DNA of 64,000 bases from Archegozetes longisetosus. Lineage: Eukaryota; Arthropoda; Arachnida; Sarcoptiformes; Trhypochthoniidae. The DNA lies in NCBI GenBank assembly GCA_018873245.2, contig JAEMBT020000007.1:10871129-10935128 (forward strand). Reading direction: 5' to 3'. The position numbers were made by a program, and so were the translations under genes. Below, in pieces: positions 11,000 to 24,200 of the stretch. The notes beneath the pieces are model-generated. The model was not told the DNA's origin. It saw nothing but the letters and a program-made list of their open reading frames with translations, and made no database searches. The stretch's first letter is position 1, and the number at the start of each line of letters is the position of its first letter.

Positions 11000-12045
11000 A
11001 CCAAAAATATCTTTTTACGATTAACTCTGAATCGAGACTGTGAGACAACTGTATCCCTTTTTTAGAGATAAATCAACTCTTATGCCTTACAATAAAAACT
11101 CATTTCGACCGATCCTATTCATGTCTCCAATGATTGATTTGCTTTAATCATATTCATTGCTATCGATTTGAATGAGATTACAAAAGTTACACTTGTTTAT
11201 AAGTTGCTCTTATTGTTCAATTTGATTAATTTTCATGACTTTAAAAATATTTTTATCTTAAAGAATAAAAATTCTCGTTTAAAGTTATTTCCAAATCCTG
11301 ACAATCATTCATCTGACTTTGGAGGCTTTCTTTTATTCGCGCTCAGAGTTATTATCGTTTGTTTTTATTGTTATTTTAATTTTAATAATAACATTACTTC
11401 AAATTTTAAGTCTAAAAAACTATAGCCTTAATAAAGCACAGCATAGAATAACAAAATATAACAACACCAACACATTCGCATAATGGTTTCAAATTTTAAT
11501 ATGCATTTTATAATGACTAATGATATTCATTTAGAATATTCTTTATTTCTATGAACGCCTTATTCTGGGTATTATGCATATTATAGAAATTCTAGAAAAA
11601 AAAATATTCTCAAATAAATTATTTAAAAAACTCAAAGTTTCAATGACTTCTCAGTTGTCTGCGATAAAGAGAAATAAAGTATTATTTATTGATAATTTGT
11701 GTATTCTTTCAATTCCATATCTATTGATGTCGTTGAAGCATTCCTAATTTAAATCTGTTAAGCATTTTTTGTTGAATAATTTCTAATTGAAATCCATAAG
11801 GCATCAAATAAAAGTCTAATTGATTTTTGGATTAAATACATTAACTTAGTATAAATAATAGCAATAATAATAATAATTCAAAAGTCAAGATTGAATAGTG
11901 CTCAATTGAAAGGATACATATAACAATAATTCAGATTACATTATACTGTGGAAAAAGAGATCAGTTGAAAGGAAAAAGTAACAAATTCACTATTATAGCG
12001 AGTTATAAATGCAAAAAATCTGACATGAACGCAAGCATGAAAAAG
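11000..12045. other. AT-rich stretch with no supportable gene
   Basis: The 85-codon frame at 11168-11425 begins with TTG, not ATG, and has low-complexity Phe/Asn/Leu composition, so it is not called. Confidence 0.45.
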
Positions 12046-12050
12046 CAAAG

Positions 12051-12317
12051 ATGAAGAAAAGGAGAACTAATAGCAGTTACTCCACTACAACTCACAATAG
12101 AAGCACAGCTAAAGTTAGACAAAAAATTCGATGTCTGATAAGCCTTACATACAAACTATTTTGCTGTTATCGCGGGAGCTGTAGCTCGAATTTAGTTAAA
12201 CACAACTCTCTTTTTAGGCTTGTTTTCTCTCATCTTCTCCTAAGTTATGTTCGCAATGCCTTTTCTCAATGTTTAGCACAACTTTTCGATTGGGTTAGGC
12301 CTTTATCAGCAATATAG
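12051..12317 (+). CDS. 88-residue ORF, basic N-terminus, unknown
   Basis: It begins at an ATG with a purine at -3 (AAAGATGA) and is GC-richer than its surroundings. The N-terminal third is basic and Ser/Thr-rich (MKKRRTNSSYSTTTHNRS...), followed by a Cys-containing and then hydrophobic region; it ends in TAG. No domain is recognised. It may be a single small ORF, a TE fragment, or chance. Confidence 0.2.
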   Translation: MKKRRTNSSYSTTTHNRSTAKVRQKIRCLISLTYKLFCCYRGSCSSNLVKHNSLFRLVFSHLLLSYVRNAFSQCLAQLFDWVRPLSAI

Positions 12318-12812
12318 CAGTAGTTTAGCCTTTTGTCTTAAAGAGTAGACTTCAGACATTGAGCTGAACTAGAGTTTAACCCGAGAGCGGACAGGCGTAG
12401 ACGAAAAATGAAGCACAATATCAATTGGCGCGTCAGGAATCGGCCTTTTATCATGTCTTAGGCCATTCTTGTGCATCATATGATCAATGGTGCGGAATCG
12501 ACATCAACCAACATAAATGTTGCTCTTTATTATTATCAATATAAGTATAAGTATTGAGAATGCATATCACAAGCTGTGAATAAACTTCTTTCTCATCCCC
12601 ACTATCTTAAGTGTATTATCTAACGAAAATTTTTATTTAGAATTACTTTTTTCCTATTAAACTTTTAAAGCATATAATTTGGTTTGGCTTTACTTTAATT
12701 TTGTTTTATTTATTGCTCGCAGACCATTATTGAAGTTAAGGCTTAAAACTAACTCAAACTCCTAAGTGTTTTTAGTCGTAAGTAGTGGATAGAGAAAAAA
12801 AACATAAGACAA

Positions 12813-12885
12813 GCAGAGAAATGTTCAAAAATATAAGAGAGTAGACAAATGTTCAAAAATATAAGAGAGCAGAGAAATGCTCAAA
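12813..12885 (+). repeat. 28 bp minisatellite, 2.6 copies
   Basis: Units at 12813, 12841 and 12869 share the core AAATGTTCAAAAATATAAGA. Two to three substitutions between copies. Confidence 0.95.
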
Positions 12886-13153
12886 TGAAAAATTTCATTT
12901 AGCACAGGCTCTAGACCCAAATCAAAATAACTTTTTTCATAGGATTTTTAGAAGCAGAAAAATGATCTGAACATTACATTATATGATCTCATTTTGTAGA
13001 AAATGGGAATAAATTTAGCGGCGAGTGTGGCAGATATTAGCAGTTTTTAAAAATAGTTGCTTCATATAAATGGTGTTTAAACATTGTCATAATATAGTTA
13101 AGCATTTATCAAGTTTATTGTTATGATTATGAAAAGAGGAAATATTTGCTTAC

Positions 13154-13213
13154 CTTGCATTATGTTGTAACATAATATGACAACAATAACAATTGCTATG
13201 CGAAGTAGTGCTG
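13154..13213 (-). CDS. candidate exon encoding a hydrophobic (TM or signal) segment
   Basis: On the minus strand the acceptor ATTTTTCTCTTTTTCAG ends at 13214 and the donor AAG|GTAAGC follows 13154; both are near consensus. The 60 bp exon is open in one frame as 2 nt + 19 codons + 1 nt: ALLRIAIVIVVILCYNIMQ, a ~17-residue hydrophobic stretch suited to a membrane helix or signal peptide. A second frame is open but Cys/His-rich and less plausible. A CAGCAG tandem acceptor would allow a one-residue length variant. The phase (1 in, 1 out) matches the end of 28909-28948. Confidence 0.38.
13159..13176. other. perfect 8 bp palindrome (ATTATGTT/AACATAAT)
   Basis: An inverted repeat with a two-base centre inside the candidate 13154-13213 exon. 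Confidence 0.6.
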
Positions 13214-13350
13214 CTGAAAAAGAGAAAAATATTCTCAGTCAAACCTAAAATTATTTTCTATCAAACCTTTTATTTCATTGCCCACATCCTCTCATCCTAT
13301 CAGCTATTGATGATCATAGCTTACTCTGATTATTATGCCCTAAAAAATGT

Positions 13351-13430
13351 TCAATGTCCTCTCCCTTAATAAGCTTTTTCAGTGTCCTCTCCTTTAATAA
13401 GCTATTTCAATGTCCTCTCCTTTTAAGCTC
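13351..13430 (+). repeat. 28 bp minisatellite, 2.8 copies (different sequence)
   Basis: Units at 13351, 13379 and 13407 share TGTCCTCTCC.TTAATAAGC. They are unrelated in sequence to the 12813 array but have the same period. Confidence 0.92.
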
Positions 13431-13883
13431 GTAGTAAACATTGACACAACTCATACAATAGTTTATACTGTATCAGAACATCTATTCGTTTTGGGCTAAA
13501 TTAACTTTAAAATGCACACTACATTAAATATATTGACAATATTCTATGTGCCAACCGTTTTAACACAGGCTTTTTATTCCGTCAACACTAAAGCATACGT
13601 TTAATGCCATTGCACTACATTTTAATCAACTTTGCCGCTCATGCAAAATATTTAGAGGGTTTGAAGCCAAGTGTGTGTGTGTGACAGTTTGTATTAAACG
13701 AGTTTATTGTGTTTTCTCTCCTTTTCTCTTTTCCGAATATATTCAAATTGTAAAATTTTCTCAAATTCACCTCACTATTTGCCTAAAGTCACACATTGAG
13801 AATACCAAAATGCCAACTTTATTGTCAGATAAATTAATACAAATATATTTTGTGAGTAACACGAGTTAAACTTCAGTATGGTT

Positions 13884-13919
13884 AAGAGAGAGGGAGAGAA
13901 AGAGGGAGAGTGAGTGAGT

Positions 13920-13963
<44 letters not shown>
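13884..13963 (+). repeat. GA/GT-rich tract ending in (GA)20
   Basis: An impure GAGGGAGA/GTGAGTGA section (13884-13923) is followed by a pure GA run (13924-13963). Confidence 0.97.
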
Positions 13964-13967
<4 letters not shown>

Positions 13968-14187
13968 TAATTTGTTTCCAGGAGAATAATATTACTCAAT
14001 AAAAAATAATAGTAATTAATTTGAGCTTCAATGCAGACAAAATTTGATGCATGCTTAAAATCAAAAACAGTTTATATGAGAAAAAGTGATATTAAAAGTA
14101 TAACAAATTGAGCTTAGAAGATAAATTTGGAAAATTAAAAAATGCCCAAACTATGATGGTTTTTTGTGAATTGATTAATGAATATCA

Positions 14188-14231
14188 GTTTGGATATTAG
14201 CTTGGATACTAGTTTGGATATTAGTTTTGGA
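14188..14231 (+). repeat. 12 bp tandem repeat (GTTTGGATATTA), 3.5 copies
   Basis: Units at 14188, 14200 and 14212 with one or two changes, then GTTTTGGA. Confidence 0.92.
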
Positions 14232-14500
14232 AACAACAAATCGAAGTGGTGAAAATCAATATTATAAACCTTTGCCTAAACTGATTTATTTGACACAAAA
14301 TTGAGCGATAAATAAATAACGCTTTAATGGATTCTCTTTATTCCTCAACATATTTGCTGCGCATAGAGTTTAGATTTAATTTAAACAGCAATTCTTTGTA
14401 GTCAACGATCTTTTCACCTTCAGATGAATGAAGAATCAATTTGTGTGCATTAATGGATTCAGAGAGTTTTTAGTACAGACTAAATGCATTTTAGTTCATA

Positions 14501-14543
14501 GGAGAAGATGAAGAAGAAGAAGAAGATGAAGGAGAAGAAGAAG
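14501..14543 (+). repeat. imperfect (GAA)n
   Basis: GAAGATGAAGAAGAAG-type trinucleotide repeat. Confidence 0.93.
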
Positions 14544-14967
14544 CCCAGCAAAATGCTCTTGGAGGGCAATTATTTCTTATAACTTATAAGCGTATGAGTC
14601 AATTCACTTTGTATTAGCAAATGCAAAGAGAAAGGCATTGACTATATATTATTCGCGAACCCAATCTTTGCTATCGGCATATCCAATGTTTGCTTTTTAC
14701 AGTTTATTTCACATTTCACCAGAAAAGAAAGGGAAGAAAAAATTTAAAAAAACCTCTCACAAAAACGTTATTGTCATTAGACTTAGGCTGAGAGTGAGAT
14801 ATGATCTCTTGCATAACTCTGCTTTTATTCTGGTTTATGCATTTTCATGTAGAAACTGACAATAAAATATAGTCATGTCAAACATAGGCATTCCTTTATT
14901 ACGTTTGTGAGATCAAGCTAAACATCTAAAACATTTCTGCAAAAACGAAAAGACTCAACCAGAAGGA

Positions 14968-15000
14968 GAACAAGTAGAACAAGTAGAACAACCAGTAGAA
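14968..15000 (+). repeat. 9 bp tandem repeat (GAACAAGTA)
   Basis: Two exact copies plus degenerate flanking units. Confidence 0.85.
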
Positions 15001-15009
15001 AAACTGATA

Positions 15010-18000
15010 CTAAGCTCTAGTTCTGTTGTCTCTTACATATATATATTTTATGCCATAGTTGCTGACTATAGTAATCAAATGCATACAAGTATCACATTCA
15101 GGTTGAAATAGAAGCACTGGATTTAGCTTTTTTCAAGCTCTCAATTTTATTGATGTTCACTCGCAATTTTTGACATCTCCTTTCACATAAGTCTTCCACT
15201 CACAAAACATAAATAAATGGAATAATACGAGTCTACCACCAAATTCTACTAACACATTAGATAAAAGCTCAACTATAAGAATAAGAATAACATCACATTC
15301 TCTTTTCATCTCAAATCAACCAACGTTTCCGACCTTATTCTAAGTGAACAGTGTTGCAATCCATTCTTTAACTTGAATTAAATGCAAATTCTCTCATATT
15401 CATTGACATATAGTTCTGTAAAAATTGTAAGTTTATGCAGGATTTCAACATTTTTTAGATGGAAGCTCACGAAAATAGTTTTTCTTCAACTTAATCCACA
15501 TACTATTGATTTGATAAGATGAAACTTGCCAAGTTAAGTAACATTTAAATAATTCTAGAGCGAGTAACCTTTTCTATAAAACCTTATGTAATCTCACATA
15601 AAGTTATTAAAGTTCAAAGTTTCTCAATCTGAACACATTTTGCTGAATTTGAAACTAGAAAATCACTTTTTATTGAGTATATATTTGAGTGAAAATCGAA
15701 ACATTTTCTCTAACATAATTATTTATTTGAATGGTTCAGATTTGATTTAAGTTAAAAATTAGATTTAGTTTTTGTTTTTTAGTAGCCATAAAAGGAATGT
15801 CAGCCAAATGTGGTGCAAATACAGATGTGTTGCTTGATTTTCAAAAGATCATTCTTATAGTAATGTTTGCATTTCTCACTTTTTCCAAACCATTTATCAA
15901 ATTGATCGCAAAAATGACACTACTTTTTATATCAATTTATTCAGACTTTTCGGATAAAATCTATGTTCGCTAAATTGTCTAAATAATAATATTATAGTTC
16001 ATTAGACTGATTTGACCACAATTTTGATCGCTATCTTCTTTTGAGTGGATTATTAGATCAGTTGAGATAATATGCAAATACGCTCAAACTTTATATTACT
16101 AACTCTTTCATTGAGCTCTATTTTAACAAAAATGTTTCCTATGGTTACATCTTTTCAGAAAATATATAAAAAATTTCTATGAAAACCCACGCTGGTATAG
16201 GTTAAACGCCGGATCGATTTATTCAGTCAACAATTTTTATTTCAAATTCTTGAGTCTCAGTCACAAAATGTCTGAATAGTTGAAAAAATATAAAGAATAG
16301 TTTGATAGTTAAATTTTTTTTCCATTTTTAGGCAAAATTGATTGCTTCGAAAATTGATTGATTAAATAGCAAATAAGGAACGATGTATTGCAATATTTTG
16401 CAAGTTTAAGAAAAATGATTTGAGAAATGAAAAGTTTTCACAATTACCGAATAGTACTCTGAAACTTTTTTGAATTTGAACATCTCTTCTAAATATAAAT
16501 AGTTGGAATAAAAAGTAAAAGTAGCTAAATTTTATCACAAATCTTCTACAATTCTGTTAAGTATCATTTGAAGTTATGTTCTTTCGCTTAAAAATTTCTA
16601 AGACTTCATAGGCTTTGATTAGGATTCAAATGATTTGATTCGATGACTTTGACCACTTACTCTATTTATCAAAATAAAATCTTCGAAATAAGTTGATTTT
16701 TGAAAAATGTAACCGCTTTATCGATTTACTGATTGAAAACAAAAATATTCAGATTTTATTCAACTTAAGCTAACATATTCTGTCACATGACCAGAAATAT
16801 TGATGACCTTTGGTATGAAAGGCATTATTCTAAAAAGTATCGCATTATCTCCGACTAAATTGCGTTTCACTAAAATTCTCAATAATTCAAATGTTTGAAA
16901 AATAGCATTTAATTAATGACATTAAATTTATATCGAAATTCTAATGAGGAGTTATTTCTGAAATATCGATTTAGAAAATTTAATGTAATTAATGTGTCAA
17001 ACATTTTACAAATTTATCTATAGTTGAGGATAATTTTGTTTTAACTCAACAAAACGGAACAATTTTAAATATTGTATGTAATATTGATTTTAAAAATTAC
17101 ATTTTCGGGTTCAATGCACAGAATTATACACAGAATTATACACAGAATTTCTAATCAATGGTTATTTTAGTTTTTGATTGCTTCAGAAACTTTTAATTTG
17201 CTCTCAAAGAGTGTCTTTGCATTAATTAAGTTTTGCAATTATGGATACTTTAGTGACAGAAGAAGTTAATGCGACTCAAACTAAATAAGAAAAACTATAA
17301 TTTGATCTGAAAACAGAAATGAAAAAAACCGAAATTCTAGAGAAATAGAGACGAGAGGGAGTAAAGCCATTATAAAGTTTTTAACTTAGTTTTGTTGGCA
17401 CTAAAAATATGTTGATTCAAAATCAAATTTAATAATAGAACAGAACACTACAAAAATATAAATTATATCAAAGTTTGTTAGAAGTCTTTTAGCAAAATGT
17501 TTTATAGAAAATATACGGAAAACGTTATTCCCTTTCAGTACTCTTCTCAAAACTTCAATTATTGATCAAGAATTCTTTAAGAGCTTTCATTCTCTTATTC
17601 GACTCGATTTTCAAATAAAAATTTATTATTTAATATTCGGATAACAAGAGTGTTATGAAATTTCCAAAACTTATCTGCAAAAATGTTTTTTTATTTACGA
17701 ATTTTATTAGATTAGAAAAAATGGACATTTGAACGAGAAAACTGTAAAATCTATTGAAAAATCGAAAAACTTAAATTTGATAAAGCAAACAATGAAAGCC
17801 TAAAATACAGTTTCAGGAGTTCTTTGTAAGAACTTCTGAATCTGAATGGAGTGATCAAGTCTCTATTTATCAAATCATCATTACTGTCATGGATTGAATT
17901 GGACTTCAAAAAAAACTTGACGATTTGATAAATGGCTGGTGAAGAAGACGAAGTCAGCTTCATTAAGAACAAACGAGTGAAAGCTTGAAGCCAACATTCA

Positions 18001-19265
18001 AATTTGGCCTTAATTTGATTTGAAATAAGTTGGAAAATACTACTTTCTTGCTGTAAAGTTGGATCGACTTCAGAAGACAGAATGCTTAAACATTTTCATT
18101 TATTCGATATTTGTTCCGATTAAACGAAGAACATTGAAAGATTAGTTTGTTTTTGAAGCTTGAGCTGACCTCAAATCTATAAGATTGATCATAACTGACC
18201 ATTTTCGAATAAGTTGTAGCTCAAGTTTCAAGTCTTGAGCTTTTGTGCACAATTATATTGTCGGTGAATTGGACAAAAAATAGCTGTATTTCAATTACTC
18301 TTTTGAAATAACACTTTTATTAATCTCTATCCGAAATAATGCGACAAAAAGCCATAAATCATAGATAGTTGCAGTTTGCGTAACTTGAGAACAAAAGTGC
18401 AAAGTTTTCAGACTTGTTTTGAAAGACATAACTTATAATTAGAAGATTCATAGCTCGGAACAACTGTTTAACGACAATTATTAATTTCAACTGGCAATCA
18501 TAACAATAAACTTTAATAATAGTGGTGATGGAGTAATCTATCGAAATATTCAGTAAAAGGCTTTCTAGAAATGCATAAAAATGATTGAATAATTGAAATA
18601 AATTTGTTTATGGGTTGTATATATTTATGAAAGAGCTTTAGTTAAGCGCTCAAAAGTGATTGCGAGTATTTTGATTAAAAGGATGAGAAGCAGTAAAAAA
18701 TAACTGTAAAATTGGTAGTGAATAATTGGTGGAAATGTTGAAGAAGATTGGCATTTGAAAAGTGAATATAGAGGAAAATGACATAGACCAAAAATGTGTT
18801 ACCACTTAATAACTGTGTTAAGTGCATAGAAGTATTTTAAAACTAGAGCAATCAATTTAGACGACTATTATACCATATAATATAGTGCTCCAAACCAACC
18901 AAAGTCAAATTGAACTTTCCTTTTAATTTCGTCTCAACTAGCCTTCAAATTAATAGTAATACTTAAGTTTAGCTCAACATAAATAATTCAGTCAAACTTT
19001 TAAGTATGACGTTCTGTACAATTAAACATAAAGTCCTCATTTGAATGGCTTTCAACTTTTGGATGGCTTTTCTTATTGATTAGGTTAACAAAAAGTGGTC
19101 AAATAAAACATTTACTCTAAATTGTAACAAAAACAGAATTTGGCCGAACCCTATCGCTAACAAATAGATATATAGCTATATATTAAATTTAGAAAAGTAA
19201 AGCTCAATTAATTAGGCTATCTTTTACAAACCCACTTTGTTAAGTGATAAATAGCGACAAATACA
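15010..19265. other. AT-rich desert; only a small repeat
   Basis: No gene, transposon end or microsatellite is supportable apart from the 12 bp repeat at 17117-17149. Stops are frequent in all frames. It is consistent with a long intron or intergenic DNA. Confidence 0.55.
17117..17149 (+). repeat. 12 bp tandem repeat (CACAGAATTATA), 2.8 copies
   Basis: Exact units at 17117 and 17129, partial at 17141. Confidence 0.95.
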
Positions 19266-19274
19266 GAGAATGTA

Positions 19275-19514
19275 ATGAAATCATTAATTTCTATAGGACT
19301 GCCCAACACTATGTTTCATATGAGAATGAATTGTTGGCGCGATTTGAGCAAAAATTTCCAGCTTTCACAACATAATATATACGATCAAATCGTTATTTCA
19401 CTGTCAGTTCGCAACAATAGAGCCTTTCTTACTGTTACCATAAATAAAGACGTTTATTATTGGTTCGGCAAATGCTATAATGCCTTAGAATACAGTAAAC
19501 CAAAGCAGTTGTAA
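19275..19514 (+). CDS. 79-residue ORF of unknown function
   Basis: It begins at ATG and ends at TAA. Composition is more balanced than the surroundings, with Trp, Cys, Arg and Asp scattered through it (for example MRMNCWRDLSKNF and TINKDVYYWFGKCY). No membrane segment, signal peptide or known domain is seen. There is no flanking splice evidence, so it may be an intronless small gene, a transposon remnant or chance. Confidence 0.2.
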   Translation: MKSLISIGLPNTMFHMRMNCWRDLSKNFQLSQHNIYDQIVISLSVRNNRAFLTVTINKDVYYWFGKCYNALEYSKPKQL

Positions 19515-20554
19515 CATATTGTTAGCCATATTGTCACTATCGGTAATTACCTCTTTGTGGATTTCATCGACTTGACTCACTTTTTATTGGCCCCAAAAAT
19601 GGTCACAACTCAAACTTTACAAGGAAACTTATTAAACTTACAAAGTTGTTTTATAATAGCTTTTATATACATTTTATATACTCTATTTTTGTAATAAATC
19701 ATCAGAATAAAAGATTCAATTCTCAATCCAAGAATCTTACTCATAATCGATTGTACGGAATCAATACTGATTTAGTGCTGATACACTGATCAATAAATAA
19801 TCTTGCCAATCATTCTGATTTGTTGGGGGTACTGTTGAATATCTTCTATCGACAGATAACTTTGGTTATGATTAAATTCGAGAAGACAATTCGAAAGGAA
19901 TTAGAGTTCAATTATTCGAATAATAAGTGGAGAACTTTCATTTGAAAAGTATGATTGCATTAATTGAATAGAACATTAAAACAATAATCTACTAGATTTG
20001 GATATAGTATTAGGTTATATCAAATAAATTATAAGTAGGATTTTGAAGTGACTTAAATATATTACAATTAGTCCAACAAAAGCCTAACTTAGCGTAAGTC
20101 TGACATCATTTAATGATAAAGAAAATTACAATAATGTCATTAGAATAGAGAAAAATATCTATAAAACTTGAATTGTTGTGCACCACAGAAAAGCATAGCA
20201 AATATAACACATATTACGCAAAAGCAACCCAAGGATTAACGATATGACAAAAGACGCATAGGTTTTACTCTATGGTCAATGTATGCATCAGAATATGTTA
20301 GGGGATTGTTGTTTGTGCTGACAGTGTTAATGCTCTCTCAATATATAGAAGTGATGTTAATGGCTTATACCAACTGACATTAATGAGCCGAACAGAGAAC
20401 ACAACACAGGGCCAGAAGGAAAACGGAAATCAGACCAACTATGACAACAAGTAAACCATTGTCTGATAAGGCGTACGCGTTCTCCCACTTTCCGTGTCAT
20501 GAAAATCCAATGCAAATGACTCTTGAAAAAGTAAATCTTTGTTTGTTTTCACTC

Positions 20555-21199
20555 TTACGGATAAGTAGTAAGAATGCTATTTATTACTGAAGAGAGACCC
20601 CTAATCCCTGATAAAACCATTCTTTTCATCTCAACTTTTATTTAAGTCGAACAAAACACGGCCCTTGTAATCATCGAGAGATCGATAACGACCCTATTCT
20701 CAAATCGAAGCTTCAAATAGATGTTTGTGAAAGTTTCAATCAAAACTGAATATTTAATAATCGATTGATTCACTCGAACGGGACATCGATCTGACAATTT
20801 TCTCAAATGAATATTAAAATCAAATGGATTTGAATGAAAATTTGAGAATAATTCAAAATGATAGGAGACTCGGCTATGCACCAGTTCAGTCGATAGATTT
20901 GGCTTTTTTCAAATCCAAAATTCAGATTCAAAGTTGAATTGGTTTTTAAAGGGATCACTCAAGTAATATTCGATAAGAAGTTATGAAATATTTATTACTA
21001 AAGAAATAAATAGTTCTTTATATGTGAATGTAATCGGAATATAATAAGGCTGGGATACATATGAACCGAAAAATGAATTGCAAATTATAAAAGCCCGGCA
21101 TCTATTTAGAAATGTTACAAAATCACATTCAAATCCAATTTTTTGAGTTTTTCGAATAACAAATAAAATATGAGCCAATAAATCAAAATGAATAATCAA
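20555..21199 (-). pseudogene. stop-poor stretch, possible coding relic
   Basis: In one minus-strand frame, 215 codons contain only three stops (TAA 20981-20983, TGA 20909-20911, TAA 20642-20644). The segments between look protein-like (ITFTYKELFISLV, FNIHLRKLSDRCPVRVN). A CC|GTAAGAG donor-like site sits at the downstream end (about 20558). No known family is recognised. The minus strand is T-rich here, which lowers stop frequency, and across all windows and frames such a run is not very unlikely. It is therefore only a possible decayed gene. Confidence 0.22.
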
Positions 21200-21249
21200 G
21201 ATTTTTCAAGATTTTCTCAAATTTTTGAGTCTCAGAATCAAAATTTATA

Positions 21250-24200
21250 CTCTGATAATGCATTGCAATATATTTCAATTATATAGAATTCAAAATTATT
21301 TATTGATTACGAAAAAAAACTTCAACTTTAAAAACATAGATCAATATGTTTACCGACAAAAGCCAAACCAAATGAATGCAGAACCAAAGCAGTAAAATTA
21401 GAATTTTGAGCATTTAAATAAGGATATCCAGTCTAAATATATCTTGTTTGAATGAATTATTTAAATGTATTGATTTGGTGTTTGAAATTAATTGATAGCG
21501 ATTTGAGATTTGATGTGGAAATGTCGGTCTCAAAGTAGGAGAGAGACAAGATTTAAGCAAACAGTAATAATGAAAAATTCAATATATCTGAAGCAGAGTC
21601 AACACCAGGGGCCTCTTGATATTTGAAAGAAACTTGAAGTTATTGAAAGTTATTTCTCATCTTAAAAAATGGACTGAAAAATTCGGGCAAAACGTTAGTA
21701 CCATAAACAAAACGATTGGTATAACTGGAATAGAGTGATACTAGCATTATGTTATTTTCTTATTCATGTCATTTTTCATTTGCTGATAAATCGGCACAAA
21801 CTTTTGTTCTGCTCTGTTGATTGACCCGATTGGTTCTACTCCTGCTTTATTGTTAATTTAGAGTTATTTGTATGTCTTTCTCGAATAGTCCGAAAGCATT
21901 TGGGGCTCATTAGTGCCTAAGAGTGTATTTGATATTTGGCCGAATAGTATGAAAGGCTTGAACTGCCAAAAAAGCGAGAAACTAATGATCTAAAATAACT
22001 AATTATTTTACCTGACTATTTATCAAAGCTGAAAAAGTGAACATTTTAATTAATTCTTAGATCGATAAATGTAACACATATTATGCAAGAGCTTTATCTA
22101 TGGTTCAGATCTAAATTATATAAGTTATATAATGCATCTTCAGTAATGGCACATCATATCCATTGAGTGTCATATATCATAGGACTCTCATAGGAGTATG
22201 ATCTGGGAAATCAAGTGTAACTTTCAAAAAGCTAACTCCCCATACTTTTTGACTTGCTTTAAAACTTTCAGCTTTATTAAGGCTTTCGACCTCTTCACTT
22301 ATTTATAAATAAAAGTAAAACTTTCGTTTTTTTTACAAACCGGAGCATATTCTTAGCTATTTTGGTGTGAGCAACTATTTCAAGCAAGTTATGCCATCTC
22401 ATGCCTCAACATACTTTTCTTTATTGTTTGGCAAAAAATAGTCACATCAAACATTCAATATATTATATGAGTATAACTTATGAAAGTTATATATTTCTAT
22501 ACACAAGTCAAACATATAAGCCATGAATTTAATAATTTTGTCATAAGATTCACTACAGTTCGACTCATTCTCATAAACATTGCTGTTAAACATACAGAAC
22601 ATTCGACATAAATATTTCAAAATGAATATTTATAATTGATTTTACAATTTAGGGAATAATAAGACTATTTTGTGTCTGAGTTTTGTTGGGTTTCATTTGA
22701 TGCGATGATTGTATGTTTGAATGGAATGAACTGATGGAAAAATCGATTTGATGTAAAAATACTCTGCTTTTACTACAACACAATATTCCACAAGTCATTG
22801 TCTACAGAGAGACTAATTCTCAAGCAAATTGTTGTTATTCATCAGAAATACCTGAACGTTTACTAAACAGAATAGAGTCACAAAAGTCAAGGATTGTATC
22901 AATAAATAAGTTGATGTTTTAATTTTTCATAAGTAGCTAATGAAGATTTGGCAAAAGCGAGTCATTTATTTATCTTACTAACAAAGGATTTTAGTTAATC
23001 AGCTGATTTTAGTAAAATTAGTAATCAGTCTAAGTGAAAAAGATAAGATGTATTCTTATTTTTTGGTCGTAAATTATGTGCCTTACTAATAATATCATAC
23101 ACCATGTTTTATTTATCTAATGCAAGCAAATTCTCAAGTTTCATGCATCTTATGCTAGTCTAACTCGGTTATATAATTTCAAACTAAATCGATATTTTAT
23201 TTATAAAATTCTTCAGAACTAAATATAGTACAAAAGTTTTTAGTTTCAAATAATACTTCAACTTTAACTTCAGATTCTTTAGAAACTCCTCTGCTTTCAG
23301 CTAATTGGATATCAGTAAGCTTAAAATTTGAAAAAAATGTATCAAACTTATATTTAAAAAACAATTGAAATTATGTCTATAAACTGACGAAGAACTAAGT
23401 GAAGAATAATGTGAAAAATATTCACCTGTCCGTCCATTGCCCTCCATTTCAAACTGATGGCACCATTGTTTTGACTAATAATAAGAAAACTAAATAACAA
23501 CTGAATTCGCAGTTAAAGCTGTAGTAGAAGTAACGAAATAGGTGAAACATGAATCAGCATTTCAGGTAATTTTGTATATGAATCGAAAATGGTATCGATT
23601 GTTTTCAAGATAAATATATAAACGCCTGACATGATCTAAAGGCTAGAGTTAATTATAATGTTGCCTGCTTTCAGTTCAAATAAAAGTCCAGTCCTAATCA
23701 AATTTTTAAAATGTTTTAAATGCTTTACGTGAAAATATTTTTCGACATTTCAGCTTAAATTAAATTCCAGATTCGTTTTGGAGAGATTTTCTCACAAAAT
23801 AAAACTTCTGATTTGTTAAACAAGTTTAGTTCCAATATCAAGTTCTTAAATTAAGATTGCATTTAGAATAGACAACGTATCGAAATCTGAAGCTATTTTC
23901 TTAGAATAATTTCTTAAATCAATTGATTGTCTCTTGAGATACAAAATAAATTTTGATTTTCAGAAACAGTTTATTTGGTAAAAGTTGAATAAATTCAAAA
24001 TTACTAAATTGAAGATCATTTGACTGTAAAGCATAAATAATGTTTAACAAATAAATTTTTGTCAACAGAATCGTATCAAAAGTATCAAATTGTCAGAAGA
24101 GACATTCATATTAAAATCAGGCATTATTTCCATGTGTTTGAGTTTGCAAATAACAAAGAGAAACATTTTTATGAAGCTGATATTGAGATGTAATTCCATC

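Noticed and set aside
11168-11425. 85-codon plus-strand frame
   Set aside because: Starts with TTG; Phe/Asn/Leu low-complexity composition typical of AT-rich noise.
15059-15100. Fourth copy of the dispersed 215 bp repeat (TAGTTGCTGACTATAGTAATC)
   Set aside because: Similarity covers only a short piece and no left block was found at the expected distance.
20530-20585. 28 bp minus-strand exon between TCTCTCTTCAG and GTAAGAG
   Set aside because: Very short; the same codons are part of the longer stop-poor frame, so it was folded into that entry.
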